A stretch of DNA of 64,000 nucleotides, taken from positions 62,001 through 126,000 of the forward strand of contig CP003809.1 of assembly GCA_000299095.1 (NCBI GenBank), in the 5' to 3' direction. Origin of the DNA: an alpha proteobacterium HIMB5 (GTDB lineage Bacteria; Pseudomonadota; Alphaproteobacteria; Pelagibacterales; Pelagibacteraceae). Shown piece after piece: positions 27,160 through 37,258 of this stretch; position 1 is the stretch's first letter, and each line of letters begins with the position of its first letter. A program made the translations under genes and the position numbers. A model generated the notes under the pieces. The model saw nothing but the letters and a program-made list of their open reading frames with translations. It had not been told where the DNA came from and made no database searches.

Positions 27160-27807
27160 ATGTTTTTATCTATTAAAAAAATTCCAGTAGTTGGTTGGAG
27201 TTCGAAAGAAACATTTAATTTTAAACCTAAAATTTCAACATTTTCATATTTATGTTTTGGTTTGATGTTATTTGGTTTTGGGGAAGCTTTGTTAGTAGTT
27301 TCAACGACAGGAAATTCACCTTGGACAGTTTTGGCAGAAGGTGCATCAATTATTACAGACCTTTCTATTGGAGTAGCTACATTTTTTATTAGTGTTGGGG
27401 TTCTATCATTATGGTTTTTTTTAAAACAAAAACCTGGTCTAGGCACAATTATGAACATAATCATTATTGCTATAATGTTAGATATAACAATTCATTTAGT
27501 AGGTTCTCCAAATAATCTTATTTCTCAATATTTTATGGCAATCTTAGGTGTATTTTTAGTAGGTCTTGGAAGTGGTTTTTATCTAACTGCAAATTTAGGT
27601 CCAGGTCCAAGAGATGGTTTAATGACAGGATTAACCAAAAAAACAAATCTTCCTATTGCTTTAGTCAGAGGTTGCATTGAAATTACAGCTGTTGGAGTAG
27701 GTTGGTATTTAGGTGGAACAGTAGGAGTTGGAACTCTGATTTATGCTTTTGGAATTGGACCTTGTGTTGCTTTAGGATTATTTATTGTAGACAAAATTTT
27801 TAATTAA
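27160..27807 (+). CDS. YczE/YyaS/YitT-family membrane protein
   Basis: A 215-residue protein with five or six membrane helices. LMLFGFGEALLVVSTTGNSPWTVLAEGAS and GVGSGFYLTANLGPGPRDGLM-type residues are the two repeated GxSPW / GxGPRD signatures of this integral membrane family. Transport function has been suggested but substrate is not known. It stands alone between two minus-strand genes and shares a TTAA double stop with typA. Confidence 0.85.
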   Translation: MFLSIKKIPVVGWSSKETFNFKPKISTFSYLCFGLMLFGFGEALLVVSTTGNSPWTVLAEGASIITDLSIGVATFFISVGVLSLWFFLKQKPGLGTIMNIIIIAIMLDITIHLVGSPNNLISQYFMAILGVFLVGLGSGFYLTANLGPGPRDGLMTGLTKKTNLPIALVRGCIEITAVGVGWYLGGTVGVGTLIYAFGIGPCVALGLFIVDKIFN

Positions 27808-29627
27808 GCTGCTGAAGCTTTTTCACTTCTTTTTCTTTCATGAGGATCCAGAATAGCTTTTCTTAACCTACAAGACTCAGGTGTAATTTCCAATGCTTCA
27901 TCACTGTTCAGCATACTTAGCTGTTCTGCAATTGACATTTTTCTAACAGGAGTAAGAACAACATTTTCATCTGTGCCTTGAGTTCTCATGTTAGTTAATT
28001 TTTTTCCTTTCATGACATTTATTATCATATCACCAGGTTTAGGTTGCATACCAACAATCATGCCAGTATAGACAGGATCGTTGTGTGTTACAAACATCTC
28101 ACCTCTAGCCTGTAAGTTAAAAATTGCAAAAGCAACTGCTTTACCTTGCTCCATGGAAATTAACGCTCCATTTTTTCTACCTTCCATGTCTCCTTCATAT
28201 GGACCATATTCATGAAAAATTCTGTTAATTACACCATTACCTTTTGTAAGAGTTAAAAATCTACTTGTGTATCCCATCAACCCTCTTGTTGGTGCATGAA
28301 AAATTAATCTTTTCTTATCTTTACCTGTGTCCTTAAGTTCGATTAACTTACCTTTTCTTCTATTCATAGAGTCAATTACTTTTGAAGAATGTTCTTCATC
28401 TAAATCCATAGTAATCTCTTCTATTGGTTCTAATCTATTTCCATTTTCATCTTTTTTATAAAGTACCTTTGGTGGACTTACAGTCATCTCAAAACCTTCT
28501 CTTCTCATTTGAGTAAGTAAAATCTCTAACATTAACTCTCCTCTACCACTTACAATAAAAGAGTCATTTCCATCATTTTCTTCAAATGTGATTCCAACAT
28601 TATTTTGTGCTTCTTGAATTAATCTGTCTCTGATTTGTGTACTTGTTAATTTTGAGCCTTCAGTTCCTGCTAATGGAGATGTGTTAACAGTTATAGTTAT
28701 AGACATTGTTGGTGGATCTATAGGTGTTGCAGCAATAGGTTCATTTACCTCTAAATCACAAATCGTATCAGCTACATTTGTTTTTTCTAAACCTGCAACT
28801 ACAACGATATCTCCTGCTTCACCAACTTCTATTGGTACTTTTTTGGTTCCTTCGTATCTAAAAATTTTAGTTAATCTGCCTTCATCAACTTTTTCACCCT
28901 TTAGATTTAAAGCTTTAATAGCTTGGTTAGCTTTTGCCGTTCCTTGGGCAATTCTACCAACTAAACTTCTACCTAAAAAACTATCTGCATAAAGAAGAGT
29001 AGATAACATTGCAAATGGTTTTGTTTTATCTAACTTTGCAGGCTCAACATGTTCCACTATCATATCTAAAAGTGGTTTTAAATTTTCTCTTGGTCCATCA
29101 ACTTCTTTTGATGCCCAACCAGATCTACCACTCGCGTATAGTACTGGAAAATCTAATTGTTCTTCATTTGCATCTAAGCTGACAAATAAATCAAATGTTT
29201 CATCTAAAACTTCATTTGCCCTTTGATCAGGCTTATCAAGTTTATTAATTACCACTATTGGCTTTAAACCTTGTTTCAAAGCTTTTGATAGTACAAATTT
29301 TGTTTGAGGCATTACACCTTCAGCTGAGTCTATTAAAAGCAATGCTCCATCAGCCATACTTAATACTCTTTCAACTTCAGCAGCAAAGTCTCTGTGACCT
29401 GGCGTATCGATTATGTTAATTCTAGATTCTTTCCAATTAATAGAAGCTGGTTTTGCAAGAATAGTAATTCCTCTTTCTTTCTCTAATTCACCAGAGTCCA
29501 TTAATCTTTCATCAACAACCTCATTATCTCTGAATGATCCACTTTGTTTCATCAAATTATCAATTAAAGTTGTCTTTCCATGGTCAACATGGGCGATAAT
29601 TGTGATGTTTCTAATATTATTACTCAT
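27804..29627 (-). CDS. typA: Translational GTPase TypA/BipA
   Basis: A 607-residue ribosome-associated GTPase that helps 50S assembly and stress adaptation. The GTP-binding motifs are AHVDHGKTTLIDNLMKQSG (G1, residues 12-30), DTPGHRDF (G3, about 75-82) and NKLDKPDQR (G4, about 128-136). Later domains include GRGELMLEILLTQMRREGFE and the BipA-specific C-terminal MQPKPGDMIINVMKGKKLTN block. Length matches E. coli BipA. It is monocistronic as far as can be seen. Confidence 0.97.
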   Translation of the reverse strand: MSNNIRNITIIAHVDHGKTTLIDNLMKQSGSFRDNEVVDERLMDSGELEKERGITILAKPASINWKESRINIIDTPGHRDFAAEVERVLSMADGALLLIDSAEGVMPQTKFVLSKALKQGLKPIVVINKLDKPDQRANEVLDETFDLFVSLDANEEQLDFPVLYASGRSGWASKEVDGPRENLKPLLDMIVEHVEPAKLDKTKPFAMLSTLLYADSFLGRSLVGRIAQGTAKANQAIKALNLKGEKVDEGRLTKIFRYEGTKKVPIEVGEAGDIVVVAGLEKTNVADTICDLEVNEPIAATPIDPPTMSITITVNTSPLAGTEGSKLTSTQIRDRLIQEAQNNVGITFEENDGNDSFIVSGRGELMLEILLTQMRREGFEMTVSPPKVLYKKDENGNRLEPIEEITMDLDEEHSSKVIDSMNRRKGKLIELKDTGKDKKRLIFHAPTRGLMGYTSRFLTLTKGNGVINRIFHEYGPYEGDMEGRKNGALISMEQGKAVAFAIFNLQARGEMFVTHNDPVYTGMIVGMQPKPGDMIINVMKGKKLTNMRTQGTDENVVLTPVRKMSIAEQLSMLNSDEALEITPESCRLRKAILDPHERKRSEKASAA

Positions 29628-29704
29628 AAAGTGTCGCCCTTATACTGATTTAAATTGATTTTAAAACATTAAAAAAGTGCATAACTGGCTTGATTAATTG
29701 ATAC

Positions 29705-29830
29705 TTATTTAGATTTGTTAGACTTTTTTGACTTTTCTCTTTTAAATTTCCTCTTTTCTTTAAGTGTAAATTTTGGTTTTTTTTTCACACTTGAGTCTTT
29801 GAATGATTTTCCACTGTATCTTTTAGACAT
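29705..29830 (-). CDS. Small basic protein, 41 residues
   Basis: A short frame reads ATG at 29830 to TAA at 29705, about half Lys/Arg plus many Ser (MSKRYSGKSFKDSSVKKK...). It begins 14 bases past the stretch of A/T closing the groEL hairpin, with a weak AGGT upstream. Codon content is not compositionally absurd for coding, and Ser codons are varied. I do not recognise a family; RNA or ribosome binding is only a guess from charge. It could be expressed by read-through from groEL. Confidence 0.5.
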   Translation of the reverse strand: MSKRYSGKSFKDSSVKKKPKFTLKEKRKFKREKSKKSNKSK

Positions 29831-29846
29831 AATTTTTTACCTAAAA

Positions 29847-29874
29847 AAAAGGCCATCATTAATGATGGCCTTTT
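29847..29874 (-). terminator. Intrinsic terminator after groEL
   Basis: A 28-base perfect palindrome, AAAAGGCCATCATT followed by AATGATGGCCTTTT, is followed on the minus strand by further T residues. It lies 26 bases past the groEL stop. Stem with GGCC core plus T run is the standard rho-independent form. Confidence 0.9.
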
Positions 29875-29899
29875 AAATTTTTTATAGAGTGTAGGGGAC

Positions 29900-31576
<1,677 letters not shown>

Positions 31577-31586
31577 TTATAATTAA

Positions 31587-31877
31587 TTACTTGCTTGAAA
31601 TACCCATAATGTCTGACTCTTTCATTATGCTGTACTCTTTACCGTCGATTTTAACTTCAGTGCCTGACCACTTACCAAAAAGTACTTTGTCACCAACTTT
31701 AACGTCCATTGGTATAGTTTTTCCGTCTTCAGTCTTTGCACCACCACCAACAGCTACAACTTTACCTTCTTGAGGTTTTTCTTGCGCTGAATCTGGTATA
31801 ATAATTCCACCAGCAGTTTTCTCACTACTGTCTAAAACTTCTATTAAAACTCTGTCGTGTAACGGTTTGAATTTCAT
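31587..31877 (-). CDS. groES: Co-chaperonin GroES (10 kDa)
   Basis: A 96-residue lid of the GroEL chamber. [23 protein letters not shown] and [21 protein letters not shown] contain the mobile loop region, and [20 protein letters not shown] is the conserved C-terminal part. It is the first gene of the groES-groEL operon. A Shine-Dalgarno AAAGGAG precedes the ATG by a short spacer. The promoter region carries an RpoH-like box and a long inverted repeat. Confidence 0.98.
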   Translation of the reverse strand: MKFKPLHDRVLIEVLDSSEKTAGGIIIPDSAQEKPQEGKVVAVGGGAKTEDGKTIPMDVKVGDKVLFGKWSGTEVKIDGKEYSIMKESDIMGISSK

Positions 31878-31896
31878 AAACTCTCCTTTAAATAAA

Positions 31897-31951
31897 TATG
31901 GAGCTCATATAGATATTTGGTCATGTATTTCAAGATCTATGCAGCTCCATA
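31897..31951. promoter_or_regulatory. Long inverted repeat spanning the groES promoter
   Basis: Outer arms TATGGAGCT (31897-31905) and AGCTCCATA (31943-31951) are perfect 9-bp complements. Inner arms ATAGAT (31909-31914) and ATCTAT (31935-31940) extend the symmetry, with a 3/2-base internal mismatch and a 20-base centre. The -10 element is inside the left half and the -35 in the centre, so a protein bound to both arms would cover the promoter. It is not the CIRCE sequence. Confidence 0.55.
31906..31933 (-). promoter_or_regulatory. Sigma-32 (RpoH)-type promoter of groES-groEL
   Basis: On the minus strand CTTGAAA has its TTGAAA at 31933-31928, then 14 bases, then TCTATATG at 31913-31906. The -35 is identical to the hsp20 promoter's and spacing is the same. 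Start of transcription would be near 31900, leaving a leader of about 23 bases. Confidence 0.6.
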
Positions 31952-32002
31952 ATTATCAAAAAACTTAGAAAAAAAGGCTTTTTAAGGTTATATCTAATCA
32001 GG

Positions 32003-32821
32003 ATGACTAAAAATTTAGATGCAGATGGGTTAAAGTCTATAGTTAGTGACTACGATATACTCTACATAGATTTATGGGGTGTTGTGCATAATGGTATTAA
32101 GCTTCATGAAGGAGCTATTGGAGTTTTATCTAAGTTAAGTGAAATTAAAAAAAATTATGTTTTGCTAACTAATGCCCCAAGACCTAACGAAACAGTAAAA
32201 AAATTCTTAGAAAAATTGGGAATGAAGTCTGAACAAATCAATCACGTTTATACATCAGGTCAAGCAGCTCTAAATTATTTAAAGAAAAATCTTAATGATA
32301 AAGATTTTTTTCACATAGGACCCCCAAGAGACTTTGATTTATTTTTAAGCTTTAAAAATAATAAGAAAGAAAATTTAGATGAAAGTGAATATATATTATG
32401 TACAGGTTTATATGATGATAAATCTGATGATTTAAATTTTTATAAAGATTTGTTAGAAAGATATATTCACAAAAAAATGATATGTACAAATCCAGATTTA
32501 ATTGTAGATCGTGGAAATAAAAGAGAACTATGCGCAGGATCAGTAGCAATGGTTTTTGAAAAAATGGGGGGCAAAGTTATATATTTTGGCAAACCTTATC
32601 CAGAAGTTTACAATCAAGCAATTAATAATAAAGATAAAAAAATATTATGTATTGGTGATAATCTTAATACAGATATTAAAGGTGCAAATTTACAAAATTT
32701 TGACTCTTTAATTATTTCAGATGGAATTCATAAAACAGAAATAGAAAATAGTGGTATTGAAAAAGTTTCAAAGATGTATGAATCTATTCCAAACTATATC
32801 CAATCAAAACTGACATGGTAA
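32003..32821 (+). CDS. HAD-superfamily phosphatase (NagD-like, TIGR01459 type)
   Basis: A 272-residue HAD hydrolase of the class IIA group. YIDLWGVVHNGIKLHEGAIG holds the DxWG form of the DxD nucleophile motif near residue 21, LLTNAPRPNE is motif II, and CIGDNLNTDIKGANLQNFDS is motif III/IV. The D-x-W-G-V-x-H variant marks the alphaproteobacterial TIGR01459 family, usually next to ribF as here. Substrate unknown. It lies 6 bases before the ribF ATG. Confidence 0.88.
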   Translation: MTKNLDADGLKSIVSDYDILYIDLWGVVHNGIKLHEGAIGVLSKLSEIKKNYVLLTNAPRPNETVKKFLEKLGMKSEQINHVYTSGQAALNYLKKNLNDKDFFHIGPPRDFDLFLSFKNNKKENLDESEYILCTGLYDDKSDDLNFYKDLLERYIHKKMICTNPDLIVDRGNKRELCAGSVAMVFEKMGGKVIYFGKPYPEVYNQAINNKDKKILCIGDNLNTDIKGANLQNFDSLIISDGIHKTEIENSGIEKVSKMYESIPNYIQSKLTW

Positions 32822-32827
32822 GAATTG

Positions 32828-33745
32828 ATGAAAATTTTTAATAATTTTGATATTCCAAAAAATATTAAAGGCTCAATTCTCCTAATTGGTAATTTTGATG
32901 GTGTTCATTTAGGACACAAAAAACTTTTTAAAGAAGCTCAGAAGTACAAAAAAAAATATAAACTCAAAATTGGAGTATTAACTTTTGAACCAATGCCAAA
33001 AATGTTTTTTAATAAAAAATTGAAAAATTTTAGAATTTCATCCTTAAAACAAAAAAATGAATTAATGAAAAATTTAAAAATTGATTTTTTAATAAATAAA
33101 AAATTCGATAAAAATTTTTCATCTACTAATTCAATTAATTTTATCAAAAATATAATCTCAAAAAAATTGAAAACAAAATTCATATTTGTAAGTGATAATT
33201 TTAGATTTGGCAAAAATAGGGAAGGAGATGTTAAACAACTAAAAAGCTTTGAAAGTGATTTGAATTATAAATTAGTTAAACCTAAGCCAGTTAAATTAAA
33301 TAATAAAATTGTTTCCTCTACTCTTATAAGAAAATCTTTAGAAAATGGAAAATTGGATTTTGCAAATAAACTTTTGGATAGAAAGTGGTTTGTTGATGGT
33401 AAAGTTGAAAAAGGAAGACAATTAGGTAGGAAGATTGGGTTTCCTACATGTAATATTGGCATTAAAGATTTTTTAATTCCAATGCTAGGCGTTTACGCTG
33501 TGAATGTATTTATGAAAGGAAAAATCTACAAAGGTATAGCTAACATAGGTTATAGACCTACTTTTAATCAAAAAAAATTATTGTTAGAGGTTCATTTATT
33601 TAATTTTTCTGGAAATCTTTATAATAAGTATTTAAGAGTAAATTTTTTAAAATTTATACGAAAAGAAAAAAAATTTACTAATATTGAAAAATTAAAACAA
33701 CAAATAAAAATTGATCTAGCTAAAGCAAAGAAAAAATATGTCTAA
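32828..33745 (+). CDS. ribF: Bifunctional riboflavin kinase / FAD synthetase
   Basis: A 305-residue enzyme that makes FMN and then FAD. The N-terminal nucleotidyltransferase half has LIGNFDGVHLGHKKLFKEA (about residues 18-36) and FVSDNFRFGKNREGDV. The C-terminal kinase half has GRQLGRKIGFPTCNIG and YKGIANIGYRPTF. A TTG lies one codon upstream of the ATG at 32828; I chose the ATG. It overlaps ileS by 8 bases. Confidence 0.94.
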   Translation: MKIFNNFDIPKNIKGSILLIGNFDGVHLGHKKLFKEAQKYKKKYKLKIGVLTFEPMPKMFFNKKLKNFRISSLKQKNELMKNLKIDFLINKKFDKNFSSTNSINFIKNIISKKLKTKFIFVSDNFRFGKNREGDVKQLKSFESDLNYKLVKPKPVKLNNKIVSSTLIRKSLENGKLDFANKLLDRKWFVDGKVEKGRQLGRKIGFPTCNIGIKDFLIPMLGVYAVNVFMKGKIYKGIANIGYRPTFNQKKLLLEVHLFNFSGNLYNKYLRVNFLKFIRKEKKFTNIEKLKQQIKIDLAKAKKKYV

Positions 33746-36473
33746 AGCACAAATTAATCTTCCAAAAACGGCATTTTCAATGAAGGCCAATCTTCCAACG
33801 AGAGAACCTCAAATGCTGGATTATTGGAAAGAGATTAATCTTTACAACGAATTACGTAAGGCAAGTAAAGGAAAAGAAAAATTTATTCTTCATGATGGTC
33901 CGCCATATGCAAATGGTAATATTCATATGGGAACTGCACTAAACAAAATTTTAAAAGATATAATTGTTAAATTTCATCAAATGGATGGTAAAGACTCTAT
34001 CTATGTACCAGGATGGGATTGTCATGGTTTGCCAATAGAATGGAAGATAGAAGAACAATATAAAAAAAATAAAAAAAATAAGAATGACGTTCCAATTGTA
34101 GAATTTAGAAAAGAATGCAGAGAATTTGCAGAAAAATGGATAGACATCCACAAAGGTCAATTTAAGAGATTAGGTGTAATTGGAGATTGGGAAAATTACT
34201 ATTCTACAATGAGCTTTAGTGCTGAAGCTCAAATTGTAAGAGAACTTGGTAAATTTTTAAAAGAAGGAAGTTTATATAGAGGTTTTAAACCAGTATTATG
34301 GTCAACAGTAGAAAAAACTGCTTTAGCTGATGCTGAAGTTGAATATCAAGATCATAAATCAGATACAATTTATACTGCGTTTAAAGTTAAAAGTTCCAAA
34401 ATAAAAGAACTTGTTGATTCTGATATTATAATTTGGACAACAACCCCTTGGACAATACCTGCAAACAAGGCTTTGGCTTTTAATCAAGCATTGGATTATG
34501 TTTTGATAGAAATTTTAGACGAAAATGATTTCAAGGGTAAAAAGATAGTTATAGCAAAAGATTTACAAGAATCAGTTGTTAAAGAATGTAGTTTAGAAAA
34601 ATTTAATTTAATAAAAACTTTCTCAGGAAAAGAATTTGAGGGTACAGTTTGTTTTCATCCATTCTTTGAAATGGGTTATGATTACGATATCCCAATGTTG
34701 GAAGCTAGATTTGTTACAACAGATCAAGGAACTGGAATAGTTCATTGTGCTCCAAGTCACGGACCAGATGATTTTAATTTGTGTTTAAATAATGGAATTA
34801 AAGCAATAGAGACTGTTGATGGTGATGGAAAATATACATCAAATGTTAAGGAATTTGAGGGATTACATATCTTTAAATCAAATTCAATAGTAATAGAAAA
34901 ACTTAAAAATTATAAAAGACTTTTATCTAATGGAGAACTTGTTCATTCCTATCCTCATTCGTGGAGATCAAAAGCACCGTTAGTGCATCGCGCAACTCCA
35001 CAATGGTTTATATCAATGGAAAGTCATAAACTGCGAGATAAGGCACTAAAAGCAATTGATGAAACAGAATTTTTTCCAAAGAAAGGAAAAGAGAGATTAA
35101 AATCAATGATTGAAACCAGACCAGATTGGTGTGTTTCAAGACAAAGAGTTTGGGGCGTTCCTCTTCCAATATTTGTTCACAAAAAAACAAAAGAAATTTT
35201 AGTTGATGATGAAGTAATAGAAAATATTGCAAGTATTTATGAAAAAGAGGGATCAGATTGTTGGTTCTCAGACGATCCTCAAAGATTTTTAGGCAACAAA
35301 TTTAAAGCAAGTGATTATGAAAAACTTAGTGATATTGTTGAAGTGTGGTTTGACAGTGGTTCGACACACTCTTTTGTTTTAGAAAAAAGAGATGATTTAA
35401 AATGGCCCGCATCAATGTATTTAGAGGGTTCTGATCAACATAGAGGATGGTTTCACTCATCTTTGCTTGAGTCTTGTGGAACAAGAGGAAGAGCGCCTTT
35501 CGAGTCAATATTATCTCATGGATTTGTTGTTGATGGAAAAGGACTTAAAATGTCTAAATCATTAGGTAATGTTATTGCTCCTGAAGATATATTAAAAAAA
35601 TATGGGGCTGATATTCTTAGAATTTGGGTTGCATCCTCAAATTATGCTGAAGATTTAAGAATAGATTATACAATCTTAGATCAACACGCAGATTCTTACA
35701 GAAAAATCAGAAATACATTTAGATACTTATTAGGAAATATAAATGATGATTTCAATGAGGTAGATCTCGATAAGCTAAATTTAAATGAATTGCCTGAGTT
35801 AGAGAGATATATGCTTAATAAATTATACAAACTTGATAAAAAATTTAATGGTTATTTTCTCAAATATGATTTTCACAATTTGTATAAAGAATTATTAAAT
35901 TTTTGCACAGTTGATTTATCGGCTTTTTATTTTGATATAAGAAAAGATACACTTTACTGTGAGACAAGAGATTCGGAAATAAGAAAAAGTTGTATTAAAA
36001 CACTTAATATAATTCTTGATAATTTAATCAGATGGTTTGCTCCTATTTTATCTTTTACCACTGAAGAAATTTTTAAACTAATTCATAAAAGTAAAAAAAG
36101 TATACACTTAGAATTTTTTAAAAAAATTCCACCTAAATTTAGTGATGAAAAATTAAATAATAAATGGATTGAATTAAAGAAAATAAGAGAAGTTTGTAAT
36201 TCTAGTATTGAAGAAAAAAGAGCTTCAAAAGAAATTGGGTCAAGTCTTGAAGCAGATTTAAAAATAGAAATTAATGAGAAAAGTTATAATGATTTTAAAG
36301 ATATAGACTTTGCTGAATTATGTATAACATCATCAGCAGAAGTTATTAAAGGTTCCGTAGACGAAATTAAAGTTACAACATCTAAAGCAAAAGGTAGTAA
36401 ATGCCCTGTTTGTTGGAAACTTAAAATAAACAAATGTGAAAGAAGTCAGTGCGGATTGATTGATGACAAATAA
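33738..36473 (+). CDS. ileS: Isoleucyl-tRNA synthetase
   Basis: A 911-residue class I synthetase. The HIGH motif is NGNIHMGTALNKI in PPYANGNIHMG (about residues 57-67) and KMSKS is GLKMSKSLGNVIAPED (about 610). The editing domain has TTPWTIPANKALAF. The C-terminus has a zinc-finger-like CPVC...CERSQC arrangement, as in bacterial IleRS with the FPG/IleRS zinc domain. The end overlaps lspA by 14 bases; the ileS-lspA pairing is classical. Confidence 0.98.
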   Translation: MSKAQINLPKTAFSMKANLPTREPQMLDYWKEINLYNELRKASKGKEKFILHDGPPYANGNIHMGTALNKILKDIIVKFHQMDGKDSIYVPGWDCHGLPIEWKIEEQYKKNKKNKNDVPIVEFRKECREFAEKWIDIHKGQFKRLGVIGDWENYYSTMSFSAEAQIVRELGKFLKEGSLYRGFKPVLWSTVEKTALADAEVEYQDHKSDTIYTAFKVKSSKIKELVDSDIIIWTTTPWTIPANKALAFNQALDYVLIEILDENDFKGKKIVIAKDLQESVVKECSLEKFNLIKTFSGKEFEGTVCFHPFFEMGYDYDIPMLEARFVTTDQGTGIVHCAPSHGPDDFNLCLNNGIKAIETVDGDGKYTSNVKEFEGLHIFKSNSIVIEKLKNYKRLLSNGELVHSYPHSWRSKAPLVHRATPQWFISMESHKLRDKALKAIDETEFFPKKGKERLKSMIETRPDWCVSRQRVWGVPLPIFVHKKTKEILVDDEVIENIASIYEKEGSDCWFSDDPQRFLGNKFKASDYEKLSDIVEVWFDSGSTHSFVLEKRDDLKWPASMYLEGSDQHRGWFHSSLLESCGTRGRAPFESILSHGFVVDGKGLKMSKSLGNVIAPEDILKKYGADILRIWVASSNYAEDLRIDYTILDQHADSYRKIRNTFRYLLGNINDDFNEVDLDKLNLNELPELERYMLNKLYKLDKKFNGYFLKYDFHNLYKELLNFCTVDLSAFYFDIRKDTLYCETRDSEIRKSCIKTLNIILDNLIRWFAPILSFTTEEIFKLIHKSKKSIHLEFFKKIPPKFSDEKLNNKWIELKKIREVCNSSIEEKRASKEIGSSLEADLKIEINEKSYNDFKDIDFAELCITSSAEVIKGSVDEIKVTTSKAKGSKCPVCWKLKINKCERSQCGLIDDK

Positions 36474-36951
36474 AAAAAGATTTTTAGTTTTTTCTTTAAT
36501 AGTCCTAAGTATCTGTCTTTTTGATCAAATTACAAAGAAACTTATTATTGAATATTTTGATATAAATAACTCTATAATTTTTATTACTAGTTTTTTAAAT
36601 TTTGATTTAATTTGGAATGATGGTATTGCATTTGGATTACTAGGTTTTGATAATCCAGGTTTTTACAATTTAGTTACATTTATAATTGGTTTAGTTATTT
36701 TAGTTGTTTTTTATTTTATAACCATATCCGAAAATCATATTTCATATTTTTATTCTATGGTTGCTGGTGGTGCATTAGGAAATTTTATAGATAGGATAAG
36801 ATTTTCAGCTGTTCCAGATTTTATTGATTTTCATATTGGCGATTTCCATTGGTTTGTTTTTAATATTGCAGATATATTCATATCACTTGGAGTTTTTTGC
36901 CTTATAATTGCTGAAATTTTCTATAAAAAGATAAAAGATGAAAAAATTTAA
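36460..36951 (+). CDS. lspA: Lipoprotein signal peptidase II
   Basis: A 163-residue inner-membrane aspartic peptidase that removes lipoprotein signal peptides. Four hydrophobic helices are visible. The catalytic Asp residues lie in GGALGNFIDRIRFSAVPDFID (about residue 112) and NIADIFISLGVF (about 140), and FDQITKK is the N-terminal block. Predicted clients in this window include the lipoproteins at 3586, 14205 and 36938. It overlaps both neighbours. Confidence 0.95.
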   Translation: MMTNKKRFLVFSLIVLSICLFDQITKKLIIEYFDINNSIIFITSFLNFDLIWNDGIAFGLLGFDNPGFYNLVTFIIGLVILVVFYFITISENHISYFYSMVAGGALGNFIDRIRFSAVPDFIDFHIGDFHWFVFNIADIFISLGVFCLIIAEIFYKKIKDEKI

Positions 36952-37258
36952 TATCTTATTAATTTTATTTGTATTTTTGTTTGCATCTTGCCAATCAATT
37001 AAGGATGGTTTGAGTGGAAGAAAAAATGAAAATAGTGATGAGTTCTTAGTTCAAAAAAAAAATCCCTTGGTCACACCACCCAATTATATGGAGTTACCTC
37101 CACCATCAGAGGAATTAGATGAAAGCGACTCTGATAAAATTGAAAATGAAATAAATATCAAAAGTATCTTAGATGTTGAAAATTTAGAAACAAATACTCA
37201 ATCAAATAATTCTGGGTCAGCAGAGGATTTTGTATTAAAACAAATTCAAAATAAATAA
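36938..37258 (+). CDS. BamF-like lipoprotein (DUF3035)
   Basis: A 106-residue predicted lipoprotein with lipobox FASC (Cys at about residue 18). The conserved block DEFLVQKKNPLVTPPNYMEL (residues about 34-53), with PPPSEE after it, is the DUF3035 signature: D-E-F, then PLxxPPxxxLPPP. In Caulobacter such a protein, BamF, belongs to the outer-membrane beta-barrel assembly complex. The rest is acidic and low complexity. Position after lspA is the usual alphaproteobacterial context. Its stop overlaps the pgi start by one base. Confidence 0.78.
   Translation: MKKFNILLILFVFLFASCQSIKDGLSGRKNENSDEFLVQKKNPLVTPPNYMELPPPSEELDESDSDKIENEINIKSILDVENLETNTQSNNSGSAEDFVLKQIQNK

Noticed and set aside
31878-32002. 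CIRCE element (HrcA operator) before groES
   Set aside because: The TTAGCACTC-N9-GAGTGCTAA sequence is not present; the inverted repeat there has other arms and a much longer centre.
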